DNA from: Eutreptiella sp. 'Long Island Sound 2002'
Lineage: Eukaryota > Euglenozoa > Euglenophyceae > Eutreptiales > Eutreptiaceae
Assembly: GCA_964036045.1 (NCBI GenBank)
Contig: OZ038382.1
Location: 143,294,961 to 143,358,960 of the forward strand
Length of the DNA stretch: 64,000 nt
Direction of reading: 5' to 3'
The translations under genes were made by a program, and so were the position numbers. Shown piece after piece: positions 22,041-33,048 of this stretch. Under the pieces are notes generated by a model. The model did not search any database. It worked only from the letters and a program-made list of their open reading frames with translations, and had not been told where the DNA came from. Position 1 is the stretch's first letter. Each line of letters opens with the position of its first letter.

Positions 22041-23216
22041 ATGAGGGGATGCACAGTGCAAAAAAGCCGCATCCTGGAGGACACGGGGCGTTGTACCATC
22101 CACGCGGTGCGCACCCCCGAGGGGGGCCTCACCAACAACCCCCACGCCGTCCTCCAGGCAGTCCTGCACAGCTTCCAGGCCCAACACAGGGACGCCCTCC
22201 CCGAGCTCGACCCCCATACCAGAAGCACCATCCGCGAGCATGTGCCCAGGGTCTTCAACCTGGAACAGCAGCGCGCCATCGAACACGACCCCTTCAGCAT
22301 CTCAGAACTGCAACGCGCCCTGGACCGCCTGAGAAAGGGGGTCGTGCCCGGCGTCGACGGTTTACCGGCCGAAGCGTACCAACGCCTCACCCTGCCCGTC
22401 AAGCGCCGCCTGGCAGCCCGCCTGTGGGACGTCGTCATGGGCACCACGCCCATCCCCCCTGAGTGGGCCAACCTGGTCCACCCCCTCTACAAGAAGGGGG
22501 ACTGGGCGCAGCCGGGGAACTGGCGGCCCATAGTCTGCGCCACCACCGAGGTCAAGGTGGTGTGGACTCTCATCCTGGGCCGCGTCGCGCCGGCGTTCTT
22601 CGCCCACGGGCCCGCCAGCATGTGGGGAGCCATGGCCGGCAGGTCCCCCCACGAGGCCATCTTCCTCCAGGACACCGCGCTGGACATGAAACCCTACGAG
22701 ATGATTGTCGCCTCCCTCGACGTCCAAGGCGCGTTCCCCCACGCCCCACACCGGCTCCTCACGGAGGTATGGGATGCCATGGGCCTCCAACTCCTGTCCT
22801 TCATGACCGGGTACATCCAGACCCGGCTCTACGCCGTCATCACCGCCGCAGGCCTCACTCCCTGGACCGGCACAGACAGCGGGGTCCCCCAGGGTGGCGC
22901 CGAGGGCCCCTTTCTCTACCTCCTCGTCACCCTACTGCAGGCATTCGAGATAGCACGGGTATACCCGGGGTACGCCCCATACCCGCTACGGTACCCCCTC
23001 ATCAACTTCGCGGACGACAACCTCCTAAGTACGGCCAGCCGCCACCGCGACCCTGAGAACGCAGGGCTACCAACGACCACCGAGCAATTGTCCGCCATTC
23101 TCTAAATCACCACAACCTACCTGGACGCCCACCAACTCCTGGTGCACCCCCGCAAATCGGTCGGGCTAGCCGACACCGGGACTCCCACCCCCCACATCCG
23201 GAAAGGCGAACCCCTA
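22041..23216 (+). pseudogene. Element A reverse transcriptase, split by FB
   Basis: Non-LTR RT. Motifs: GVVPGVDGLPAEAYQRL; WANLVHPLYKKGDWAQPGNW; motif A VASLDVQGAFPHAPH; motif B DSGVPQGGAEGPFLYLL; catalytic box LINFADDNLL (F-A-D-D, both aspartates present). An in-frame TAA (23103-23105) follows QLSAIL, after which the frame continues through YLDAHQLLVHPRK until FB begins at 23217. The C-terminal RT portion resumes at 28015. ATG 22041 is only the first Met in the frame; the true N-terminus is missing. Confidence 0.88.
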
Positions 23217-23420
23217 CACCCAAATATGATTGTACGATGTCGCCAGATCCCAAAACTTAGTTGCCGCACTATCGCAGAAACCGCCGAGGTCGCGACTATT
23301 CGGCCGCCGCAACCCTGTTTGGCCAATTTTGTTAGGTTGTGCCAATTCTGTGCGCAGTAAAGACGTTTTAGGAAGCGCAATCCGTCAAGCACAATCATAT
23401 TTTCCTCATTCATTCAAATT
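23217..23420 (+). repeat. FB left terminal inverted repeat
   Basis: Against the reverse complement of 27830-28014 it shares ordered blocks: ATCCC-AAct, TCGCGA, CGGCC-GCCGCAACCC, TCTGTGC and AGCGCAATC. Identity is moderate with small indels. The outermost bases are less conserved than those of the right end. Confidence 0.6.
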
Positions 23421-23510
23421 ACGCGATCTGATCAATCGTTTTGGAGAAAATCCCAAAATACCGCCTTTTTGGGCCATTTTTGGCACTTTTTCACAAGGAA
23501 AAGGGCATAA
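23421..23510 (+). other. FB left sub-terminal unique sequence
   Basis: AT-rich spacer between the terminal repeat and the first array; nothing recognised. Confidence 0.4.
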
Positions 23511-24269
23511 GTAGATTTCGAGGAGGTCCCATGAGATTTCAAATTCGTCAAGCTTCTCCCTAAGGTTAGTTTGGCCTTGGCAAACCACCATTTGTGACCC
23601 TAAATGCTCTTGCATCAAGGTAATTGATCGGCGGGTGCCAAAATTGCCTCAGAACAGCCATATTTGCCCTATTCAACGTGTAATTCTTGTATAAGTAGAT
23701 TTAGGGGAGGTATCATGAGATTTCAAATTGCTCAACCTTGTCCCTAAGGTTAGTTTCGCCTTGGCAAAACACCATATGTGACCCTAAATGCTCTTGCATC
23801 AAGATATATCAACGGCGGGAGCCAAAACTACCTCAAAACAGCCATATTTGCCCTGTTTGACGTCTAATTCTAGTATAAGTACATTTAGGGGAGGTATAAT
23901 GAGATTTCAAATTGCTCCGCCGTGTTCCTAAGGTTAGCGTAGCCTTGGCAAAACACCATATATGACCCCACGTGCTCTTGCATCAAGATCTATCAACGGT
24001 GGGTGCCCAAATTGCCTCAAAACAGCCATATTTGCCCTGTTTGACGTCTAATTCTAGTATAAGTAGATTTAGGGAAAGTGTCACGAGCATTGAAATTGCT
24101 CAACCTTGTTCCCAAGGTTAGTTGGGCCTTCGCAAACCACCATTTGTGACCCTAAATGCTCTTGCCTCAAGAGGAATGAACGGCGGGAGCCAAAATTGCC
24201 TCAAAACAGCCATATTTGCCCTATTTAACGTGTAGTTCTCGTATAAGTAGATTTAGGAGAGGTATCAAG
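23511..24269 (+). repeat. FB array 1: four units of ~184 bp
   Basis: Units start AAGTAGATTT or AAGTACATTT at 23511, 23692, 23877, 24061 and (partial) 24246. The steps are 181, 185, 184 and 185 bp. Each carries AACAGCCATATTTGCCC and CCTAAGGTTAG blocks. The reverse complement of array 4 (27377-27740) shares GATTTCAAATT, CTTGGCAA and AACAGCTATATTTGC in the same order. Confidence 0.88.
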
Positions 24270-25500
24270 CAGTTCAAGGGACAGCCTCCCCCTTTTTTGA
24301 GGGTGCTGGATGCGACAAAGCAGGTTGTAGGCACACACGGTTCACGAAAACACAAGTGCCATTTTTTATGAAAAAAAACGGCCAAAAATGGCGGTTTTTT
24401 GGTCAAAAATTGAGTTTTTTGGCTTCAGACAAGCAGCTGAAGCCCCCCCCTATTTCAAGGGTGCTGCATGCGAAACAGCACGGTGTAGGCACACACAGAT
24501 CATGAAAACACAAGTTACAGCATCCGTATGCACCACAATTTGCCATTTTTCATGAAAAAACGGCGAAAAATTGCCGTTTTTTGCTCAAAAATTGAGTTTT
24601 TTGGCGTCACATAAACATTTGAAGGAGCCCCCCCCCACGTTGAGGTTGCTGGATGCAAAAAGGTAGGTTACACGCAGATACGGATAACGAAAACACGATT
24701 TACAGCCTCCGTATGCACCAAAATTTGCCATTTTTCATTAAAAAAACGGCCAAAAATGGCCGTTTTTTGGTCAAAAATTGAGCTTTTTGGCTTCTGACAA
24801 GCAGTTGAAGCCCCCCCGCTGCATTTTGAGGGTGCTGGATGCAAAACATCACGTTGTAGGCACACACAGATCACGAAAACAAAATTTACAGCCTCCGTAT
24901 GTACCAAAATTTGTCATTTTTCAAGAAAAAACGCCAAAAATGGCGGTTTTTTGGTCAAAAATTGAGTTTTTTGGCTTCAGACGAGCAGTTGAAGGACCCC
25001 CCTCCTATTTTGAGGATGCTGGATGCAAAAGAACAGGTCGTAGGCACACAAAGATCACAAAAACAAAATGAAAATCGTCTGTATATAACAAAATTTGCCA
25101 TTTTTCAGTAAAAACGGCCAAGAATGGTCGTTTTTTGGTCAAAAATTGAGTGTTTTGGCTTCAGACAAGCAGTTCAAGACCTCCCCAACCTATTTTAGCG
25201 GTACTCGATGCGAAACAGCAGGTTATAGGCACACACGGATCATAAGATCACAAGTTGCAGCATCCGTATGCACCAAAATTTGCCGTTTTTTCATGAAAAA
25301 CAGGCAAAAAAGGCCCTTTTTTGGTTAAAGATTGAGTGTTTTGGCTTCAGAAAAGCAGTTAAAGCCTCCCCCTTTCCCATTTTGGGGGTGCCAGATGCAA
25401 AGAGGCAGGTGGTGGGGACACACAGATCACGAAAACACAATTTGCCGCAACCGTATGCACCAAAATGTGCCATGTCTCATCAAAAATTGGTCAACTACAC
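24270..25500 (+). repeat. FB array 2: seven units of ~165-188 bp
   Basis: Units recognised by AAGCAGTTGAAGCCCCCC and CTATTTTGAGGGTGCTGGA starting near 24270, 24435, 24612, 24800, 24985, 25169 and 25354. Each contains a GGCCAAAAATGGCCGTTTTTTGG palindrome-like core flanked by long A/T runs. Array 3 is its inverted counterpart. Confidence 0.88.
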
Positions 25501-25696
25501 CAGAACACCAAAGGTCAAGAATTTTTTTGTGAACGCTATTTGTGGTGAAAATGGCCCGAATGCGCATTTTCTATGCTATCCCATATCGTCAACAATGGTT
25601 TAGCGAACAAAAATGATTCATAAACCAGCTTCGGTTAGGAGGAGAAGTATGATTTATGCTACTAACCACTGAAAAGTGCTTTTTTTTCATGGCGCA

Positions 25697-25800
25697 GGTT
25701 TTGGGATTTTCGGACGTCATAAAATCCTATGTGCTGGAGGACACCACAGTCCATCTGGGAGTCCACCTAGGATTTTATGGGGTCCAAAAATCCCAAAACC
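25697..25800. repeat. FB central inverted repeat (37-bp arms, 30-bp loop)
   Basis: The left arm 25697-25733 reads GGTTTTGGGATTTT...CATAAAATCCTATGTG. The right arm 25764-25800 is its inverted copy with a few mismatches (CACCTAGGATTTTATG...AAAATCCCAAAACC). The outer right end of FB (27983-28014) carries the same CATAAAATCCTAGGTG. This is what two abutting element ends would look like. The neighbouring 25501-25696 and 25801-25954 are unique AT-rich sequence. Confidence 0.8.
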
Positions 25801-25954
25801 AGCTACAGTCAGAAATACTACTTTTTTTGTCAAATTATACCATAAAGAGGATATTTTCCGGAGTTAGCCCCCCCCCTCCCGACCCTCCAAATTGGAAATT
25901 TTTCAGCCCCTAGATCGACAATGCAGGCTTGATTCCATCTAAAATCGGCCGTAT

Positions 25955-27376
25955 CCGAGAAATATGACATTCACCACCTGGTTGCGAATAGCAGCTTTTG
26001 TATAGCTCAAACCATACATATTTGTTTTTGGGCCGAAAATGCGGTTTTTTGGTGATGACGGCTCCGAACACTCAATAACCTGCTCCAAAACCTTGCAAAA
26101 CACGTTTGTCTGAGTCCACCACACTCAAAATAGGGTACGGGGCCCTACAACTGACCACTCATGCCCCAAAACTGCTGTTTTAGGCCAAAAAATTGGCTTT
26201 TTTTGGGCAAAAAAAGCGGTTTTTTTGGTGATGGTGGCTCCGGAACCCTTGGTCATTTGCTCCAAAACACTGCAAAACGCATTTCTTTGAGTCCAGCATC
26301 CTCAAAATAGGGTATGGGGCCCTACCTGTGCCCACTCAGGCCCCAAAAACACTGTTTGAGGCCAAAAAATGGCATTTTTGGCCATTTTTGGGCAAAAAAT
26401 GCGGTTTTTTGGTGATGGCGGCCCTGAAACCCTTGATTATCTGCTCCAAAATCTTGCCAAACACCTTATTCTGAGTCCAGCACCCTGAAAATAGGGTACG
26501 GAGCCCTACAACTGAGCACTCAGGCCCCAGAAACAATGTTTTACGCAAAAAAATGGCATTTTTTGGCCATTTTTGGGCAAAAATGCGGTTTTGTTTGTGA
26601 TGGCGGCTCCGAAACACTCGATAACCTGCTCCAAAAGGTTGCAAAACACGTTGTTTTTACTCCAGCACCCACAAAATAGGGTGGGGGGCCCTACAACTGC
26701 CCACTCAGGCCCCCAAAACACTGTTTTGGGCAAAAAATGGCATTTTTTGGCCATTTTGGGGCAAAAAATGCGGTTGTTTGGTGATGGCGGCTCCTAAACA
26801 ATCGAAAACTTGCTCCAATACCTTGCAAAACACTTTTTCTGAGTCCAGCACCCTCAAAATAGGGTGAGGAGCCCTACAACTGACCACTCAGGCCCGAAAC
26901 ACACTGTTTTAGGCCAAAAAATGGCTTTTTTTGGCCATTTTTGGGCCAAAAATGCGGTTTTTTGGTGATGGCGGTTCCGAAAAACTCGATTACTTGCTGC
27001 ATACCCTTGCCAAACCCTTTTTGTTTGAGTCCAGCACTCTCAAAATAGGGTGGGGGGCCCTACACCTGCGCACTCAGGCCCCAAAAACACTGTTTTAGGC
27101 CAAAAAATGGCATTTTTTGGCCATTTTTGGGCAAAAAATGCGGTTGTTTGGTGATGGCAGCTCCAAAACACTCGATAACCTGCTCCAAAAACCTGCGAAA
27201 CACGTTTTTTCCAGTCCAGGACCATCAAAACAGTGTGGGGAGCCCTACAACTGACCACTCAGGCCCCAGAAACACTGTTTTAGGCCAAAAAATGGCTTTT
27301 TTTGGCCATTTTTGGGCAAAAAATTGCGGTTTTTTTGGTGATGGCGGCCCCGAAAAACTCGATAACCTGCTCCAGA
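25955..27376 (-). repeat. FB array 3: seven units of ~184 bp, inverted relative to array 2
   Basis: TCCAGCACCCTCAAAATAG, the complement of the array 2 motif, recurs near 26117, 26290, 26472, 26658, 26842, 27027 and 27212 (steps 173-186 bp). Units also carry AAATGGCATTTTTTGGCCAT and GCGGTTTTTTGGTGATGGCG. Copy number matches array 2 (seven each). Confidence 0.88.
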
Positions 27377-27740
27377 TGTGTTCAAAAGTGCAAATATAGC
27401 TGTTTTGGGCGTTTTTGGGCCCCCTCCGGATTATTATCTTGGGTAAAGGGCATGCACGGGCACAAATCATTGCTTGCCAAGCCTCACGTAGCACAGCCGA
27501 CAAATGTGATGAATTTGAAATCAAATGAAAGCACGGCCTTATCACTTTAATCAACCTTTATGTGTTCAAAAGTGCAAATATAGCTGTTTTGGGCCTTTTT
27601 TGGCACCCTCCGGATTATTATCCTGGGTAAAGGGCAGGCACGGGCACAAATCATTGCTTGCCTAGCCTCACATGGCACTAGGGACAAACTTGATCAATTT
27701 GAAATCTTGTGACACCACAAGGACATCATCGAAATGACCG
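27377..27740 (-). repeat. FB array 4: two units of 184 bp, inverted relative to array 1
   Basis: TGTGTTCAAAAGTGCAAATA starts at 27377 and again at 27561; both units contain TCCGGATTATTATC and CACGGGCACAAATCATTGCT. Confidence 0.88.
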
Positions 27741-27829
27741 TTTATGGCCCGAAAGTGGCAAAAATGGGCAAAAATGGTCGTATTTTGGTTTTATCTGGAC
27801 ATCCGGTAATGCAATTGACGTGATTTCGA

Positions 27830-28014
27830 TACAGCAACTAGCCGGCGTCGTATTTTACCGATTGCGCTATCTAAATCGGGGCAGATGTGCACAGATTTCG
27901 CACAAATCACCAAAACCTCGGCAAAATTGGGTTGCGGCGGGCCGTAAATCGCGATCGCGGCAGTTTTTGGACGGTTCAGTTACGGGATTCCAGTACCTCA
28001 TAAAATCCTAGGTG
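27830..28014 (-). repeat. FB right terminal inverted repeat
   Basis: Ends ...CATAAAATCCTAGGTG at 28014. Its reverse complement aligns to 23217-23420, and its outermost 16 bases match 25764-25779 exactly. Element A coding sequence resumes immediately after it. Confidence 0.65.
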
Positions 28015-30934
28015 CACACAAGCCACGTGACACCACCACATCACACTCCCAAGCAAGCTGGAAGGGCGCCTCGCCCGGCTGCCCCAGCTTGCCAGGGGGG
28101 ACCTCCTGTCTACGCAGGACCTGGCATACCTCATGGAAGCGGTGCTCAACGCAGCCGTCGGGTACCAAGCCCTGCACCTTCCGCACCCCCAAGACGCCCT
28201 ACGCCACGCTCGACAGCAAGTGACGAAGGTATGGGCGCAACACGGAGGCTGGCCCACGTCTTTCCCCAAAGAGGCCATGATGGCGCACTGGCGCTACTAC
28301 GGGGACAATACAGGCGCCCTAGTCGACATGGCCTATGCCAAACACACAGCGCACCTCCTACACAAGGTGACACACAACCACCAGCCCGAGGTTCGCGAAG
28401 CGGCAGCCATACGCATAAAAGAAGCGCAAATGGCCCGTAACACCTGCCCCCGGTGGATACTGGCACAACACCGTGTCCCCACCTCCATGGGCACCGGCAT
28501 CTGGGCCCAGCTGCAACTCCTCCTACCGTACCACACGCACGCCATCCTGACGAACCACCACTGCGATCAACAGGGGCCACTCGTGGCCACGCACACCGAC
28601 ATCCACCGACACCCGGCAGGCGAGGTGGACACCCTGCACCTCGTGGGGGCCACCATCACCATAGTATACATCACCCCAACGCAGATGAAGATCATGGCCC
28701 AGTGCGACGCCCACCACGCTCCGTTCCTTTCCGACCAGCAATGGCCAGCACGCCGCAACTTCCAAGCGTACCTCCGCGCATGCGCTACGAAGGCAGGGCG
28801 CGAAATGCTGGAGCCCAAGGACATCAACACGGCGTACAAGGCTTTCCAGCACCAGCACGCCCGGCCCTGCCCGAGCGAGCACGAGACCCCCAACAACTGC
28901 AGCACGACGCAGGAGGAGTGCACCCTGTCAGCCGAAGGATGGACACCACCCACCATCCTGCCACTAGCACTAAACGGCCGGGAACACGCTACCCGCATTG
29001 TCCAGCGACCCCATGCCCCCTGGTCCATCCCCAGACACAACGCCCCGGAGACCGATGTACCACCAGTCAGACACAGTGACCAGGGCATACCACGCACGTG
29101 CTTGCATTGCGGCCCGGCAACCGTTGACGCTCCGTGGCCCCTGCTGCATCTCATCCCCACCGACTACCACACCCCCACCGCCGCCGCCACCGCCGACCAG
29201 CGGGCATGGCTCTCCCCTTGGTTTCACAGGGTACCCTCAGACCACCCAGCACACGTAGCCTGGACTCCAACACCCACGGCGACATGGATATTCACCAACG
29301 AGCGGGCAGACCCGGAAAGCGTGGCCATAGAGTACGACCGCTGCGACCCACACCACGCAGGACCTCATGAGGCACCCATGCGCCCCCTACAGCACAGCTG
29401 CCCCACCCTCCGCGGCGACAAAGACAACAAGGAAAGGCAACAGACCATCACGTACTAGAAGTTCCACCCCGATACGGGATACCTCTTCCACCTGATGTAC
29501 GCATATATCACCCAAGGGCGCCCAGACAGAGGCGTGCTCCGCCTCACCCCACGAGTTCAGGCCATCATCACCCATGGGATAGGCGTCTATGCGACGCCGC
29601 TACTGCAACCCACGCAAATCACCACCAGAACCGCCCGAGGGAACCCCGTCTACGTCTATCACCCCACAGCAATTGCACGCCTACTCGTACCCAGCGACAC
29701 CGATATCATCTACTTCACTGACGCATCCGGCACCCAGCAACGCACCCCCACGGTCGGTTGTGCCCCTGTGCGCATCACCTGGCGTGCGGAGGGCCTCCAC
29801 GTGGAACACCACATCGGGGCCACCATCTTTGGGGCGTCATCCGGCAGCAAATTACGCACCCTGGCGGACGCCGTCACCGCCACACCACCACCCGCAATGA
29901 TCCGGCCCCGCAACATCTGGGTAGTCGTGGACGCCACGGTCGACATCCACCTCACCAGGCGCCTCCCGGACCTGCCCCTCCACAGCGCACTGGAATCCGG
30001 CCTCACCACCCAAGCGTTGGGGCTATGGATGGCCTTCAGGGGCATGCACCCCCAGGACACCCTACACATCGTCAAACAGGAGTCGCACCGCTACACATAC
30101 GGCAATGGACGCGCAGACACGCATGCCAAACACCGGAGCACCAGCCACACCCGAGGGCTCGAACACGTACGACTAGACACCCCGCACCACAGCCACCTGC
30201 AGCACCTACCCCCAATACCCTCGGCCACACAGCCCCTCCCATTTATACCCGAGGGCACACCGTACACAGATCGAGACAAGCAGTACCCCTACCCCACACC
30301 CATCCAGCAGCTGGCCACCACACTGGGCCGACCAGCGAACTCCGAACTCCTCCGACGCCTCAAAGACTCCGTCCACACCCCCCTCTACTACTCCGCCCTA
30401 CGCCCGGATAGCCTCCCAGCACACCTACAAAAGCCCCAACTCCAACTCGCCCTCGAACAGCTTCCCCTCCTCACCCGATACCATCGATGGTACGCACGCC
30501 GCTCGATCCACGTCCCCGCAAGATACACCAAATGCATCTGTGGCCACGCGGAAGAAGAAATCTGGGACCATTTCAAGACGTGCCCCCTGTACCCAGGACT
30601 GGACACCCTCACAGACTGGAACCCAACCCACACCATCGCACAGCACGCCGGATGGCTGACGCAGTCGCCGGCAACCGAGCAACTCACCACCATCCTCAAG
30701 CAGACGGAGGTAGTCGAGGCGGTCCACAGGGGGCTCGTCCCCACTGCCGTCTACACCTTGGTACGCACCCACGCGGAGGACCCCCAGGCCACGGGGGCGC
30801 ACATGCAACGGACGGCCGTTGCCAAGACAGCGGAGCAGCTGACATACCGCACCCACAAATACCTGCAGCATGCAGCCACCCTGCCCCAAACGGACCAAGC
30901 CCACCTCCTCAAACTCCTGTTCTACCAACCGTGA
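28015..30934 (+). pseudogene. Element A: RT C-terminus, RNase H, zinc knuckle
   Basis: One frame from about 28015 to 30934 with two stops: a TGA near 28036 and TAG 29456-29458. Order: RT thumb/connection (KLEGRLARLPQLARGD... LPHPQDALRHARQQ); linker; RNase H (IIYFTDASGTQQ; SGSKLRTLADAV, where the catalytic Glu is Lys; IWVVVDATVD; NGRADTHAKH); C-terminal knuckle CICGHAEEEIWDHFKTC (C-x-C-x9-H-x3-C), of the type seen at the end of LINE-like polyproteins. Copy B aligns through the whole region. At the TAG, B reads CRDLNPD, so this is a point mutation. The E-to-K change should disable RNase H. Confidence 0.85.
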
Positions 30935-30935
30935 G

Positions 30936-32552
30936 AACCTACCCCACGACATACCACCCAACACGGGACCCCAACCACGCACACACACCATCCACCGGGC
31001 ACAACACTGGCACGGCACACACGAGCACCACAGGCACCGCACACACGCCCACCAGCATGCGCGCGCCACAAGCCCCCATTACCCCACGCCACCGTCCGTC
31101 CACAGGTACCGCCAACCGCCAGCCACCGCATGCCCCCTCTGCGTACGTCAGCGGCTACCGCAGACGGCCCGGCCCTGCAACCCAGACCACTGGGTCTGCC
31201 TGAGAGCGGCACACCGCCTCCCCCACTGCCCCCACTGCGGAGACCTCAACCCCCACCAGCGCGCGCGGCCTGCGGCCCAAGCCGCACCCCCCCCCGCCAT
31301 CCATCCCAGCTTCTTCGGGCCACTCACTGACGCCCTCCGGGACCACCTGGGAGGGTACTACGTGGCGGACGCGGCGGACCACGCGTGGACCATAGCCATG
31401 GCCACGGGTAGCACAACCCTGTCCCCCCACAGCCCATCCCTACGCCACAGCGGGGGCGGCTTGAACGTGGCGGCCCGCCACGTCCTCCTCGCCCTATACC
31501 TCCACCACCGTGACCTACAACTCCCACACCGACAGCTCCCAACCCCCCAAGCAGCAGCCCCGACGCCAGAAGCGTGGGCAGGCACGGCATCAGAGGAGAT
31601 AGCAGCCTACCTCCGAATCACTTGCCGCCGGTTCAACAACGCCCTCGGCGGACGGAAAGGAACACCTTACCCACTCAGCGCACTCCTCTACCCGGCACAG
31701 CCCCCCCACCCCACGCAACTGAGGCCCCCGGAGGGCTGGACGTCCTTTCGGGACGCCCACCTGGCCGCCCCTGACGAAACCACCGCCACACGGATGGACC
31801 CCGCGGACCGGCGCGCCTACGTCAGAGGCCTCGAGGTACGCTTCAGAGAGGCGCATCGCTGGCACGCCCGCTCCCCGTCGCCCCCAGGGGGACAGGGGGG
31901 GTCACCCACCCCCGACGCCCACCAGGCCAAGAAGACCAAGACAGGTCAGGCAGCCCGCCAACGCGCCCGCCAGCAGGGCGCGGCGCCCCGACCAAGGCCC
32001 GGGTTCAGCCATGCCGCGCCACCCCACGCCCAGACCCCCGGGGCACACCAACAGCATCGTCCCCACCAGCGCCCACCACCACCACCGTACCACAGCACCC
32101 TAATTCAGCAGCCCAGCCAGCAACCACCGCCCACACACGTCCACGCCATACCAGGCCCACCATACAGGCAGAGCCAGGGGACACAGCACCAACAACACCA
32201 CCACCACCCCCCATCCCTCCCAACTCCTACCCCCCGATGCCCCAATACTACAGCGAGCCCCACCAGCTACATCCCCACCACGCCCCAGCACAACCGGGCG
32301 CCACGGACCACCCACCCCACACGGCACACCTCACTGCACAAAGCCATCACGTATACCACCACCACCAGCCCCTACGACCGCACCCGCCAACGCCGGGGTA
32401 CCACAAAAAACCAACACACCCTCAACACCACCACCACGCGATCCAGCACCACCTACCGCCCCCGCTACACAGGCTCACGACATACGGACCACCGTACACC
32501 CCCATGGACCCGCGGGGAGCCGCGCACGCACAGCACCAACACCAGGGCCTAG
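30936..32552 (+). CDS. Element A 3' ORF: zinc-finger and Pro/His/Thr-rich protein
   Basis: A frame overlapping the end of the RT-RNase H frame; the start is uncertain. An N-terminal Cys/His cluster, CPLCVRQRLP...CNPDHWVC...HRLPHCPHCG (about 31130-31250), could bind two zinc ions. A better-ordered region follows (FFGPLTDALRDHLGGYY, WTIAMATG, LNVAARHVLLALYLHHRDLQL, EEIAAYLRITCRRFNNALGG), then a Lys/Arg patch and a long low-complexity Pro/His/Gln/Thr tail. It may be a nucleic-acid-binding Gag-like protein lying 3' of RT. The ordered part is protein-like; the tail may be composition-driven. Confidence 0.5.
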   Translation, partial: NLPHDIPPNTGPQPRTHTIHRAQHWHGTHEHHRHRTHAHQHARATSPHYPTPPSVHRYRQPPATACPLCVRQRLPQTARPCNPDHWVCLRAAHRLPHCPHCGDLNPHQRARPAAQAAPPPAIHPSFFGPLTDALRDHLGGYYVADAADHAWTIAMATGSTTLSPHSPSLRHSGGGLNVAARHVLLALYLHHRDLQLPHRQLPTPQAAAPTPEAWAGTASEEIAAYLRITCRRFNNALGGRKGTPYPLSALLYPAQPPHPTQLRPPEGWTSFRDAHLAAPDETTATRMDPADRRAYVRGLEVRFREAHRWHARSPSPPGGQGGSPTPDAHQAKKTKTGQAARQRARQQGAAPRPRPGFSHAAPPHAQTPGAHQQHRPHQRPPPPPYHSTLIQQPSQQPPPTHVHAIPGPPYRQSQGTQHQQHHHHPPSLPTPTPRCPNTTASPTSYIPTTPQHNRAPRTTHPTRHTSLHKAITYTTTTSPYDRTRQRRGTTKNQHTLNTTTTRSSTTYRPRYTGSRHTDHRTPPWTRGEPRTHSTNTRA

Positions 32553-33048
32553 TAGGAGCACCCCACCACCACCAGCAGCCCCCCCACCCACACCCCATAC
32601 CAGCGAGCACCGTCCACCGGCAGCCACCCATTACCTAAAGACCACAGCCCCACCCGGACGCCCATGCGGGCACCTGCGACCCGCACCTCGGCACCGCTAC
32701 CAACCGAGGGACCGCAAGGACCGCACGGCGCGCACACGCAGAACCCACACGACCCGGCGGGACGCCCAGATGCCCAGCCAGCGCAACACCAACCCCCGCC
32801 CCCCCACCACCAGCAGTGCCACCATCACACCACCCCCCCCCGCCCCCCCCCCGAGACCAGGCCACAGACGCAACACACGGCAGCCCCCACCAGCCGATTG
32901 ATTGTAATGCCCCCGCCGACACACACCACAGCGAGTCCCCCCTCCCGCGGCCACCAAGAGAAACCCCATCACAAGACCCCACACGCGACAACGACGACCA
33001 CCCCCCCCAACCCACAACCCCCGCCCCCCATCACATCCTGCACCACCG
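32553..33048. other. Low-complexity C/A-rich stretch in element A
   Basis: Pro/Thr/His codons in every plus frame and no motif. It separates the zinc-finger ORF from the protease-like segment. Confidence 0.4.

Larger units (their letters stand above)
23217..28014. mobile_element. FB: fold-back-like inverted dimer of tandem arrays inserted in element A
   Basis: A 4.8 kb AT-rich block with no gene. Reading inward from both ends: diverged terminal inverted repeats (about 23217-23420 against 27830-28014), then arrays of ~185-bp units that are inverted counterparts (23511-24269 against 27377-27740; 24270-25500 against 25955-27376), then a central inverted repeat (25697-25733 and 25764-25800). The termini carry CACCTAGGATTTTATG-type sequence, also present in both arms of the centre, so the whole resembles two ~2.3-2.5 kb elements head to head around a 30-bp spacer. 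It resembles Foldback/Galileo-like elements, whose long inverted arms are tandem repeats. No transposase is present, so the element is non-autonomous. No clear target duplication is seen. Confidence 0.72.

Noticed and set aside
23221-28010. Exons or genes within the FB block
   Set aside because: All open frames there follow the tandem repeats and are dominated by A/T homopolymer translation.
23217-28020. 7-bp target duplication CACCCAA / CACACAA around FB
   Set aside because: It has one mismatch, the left terminus is too diverged to place the border, and CACC may belong to the element end itself.
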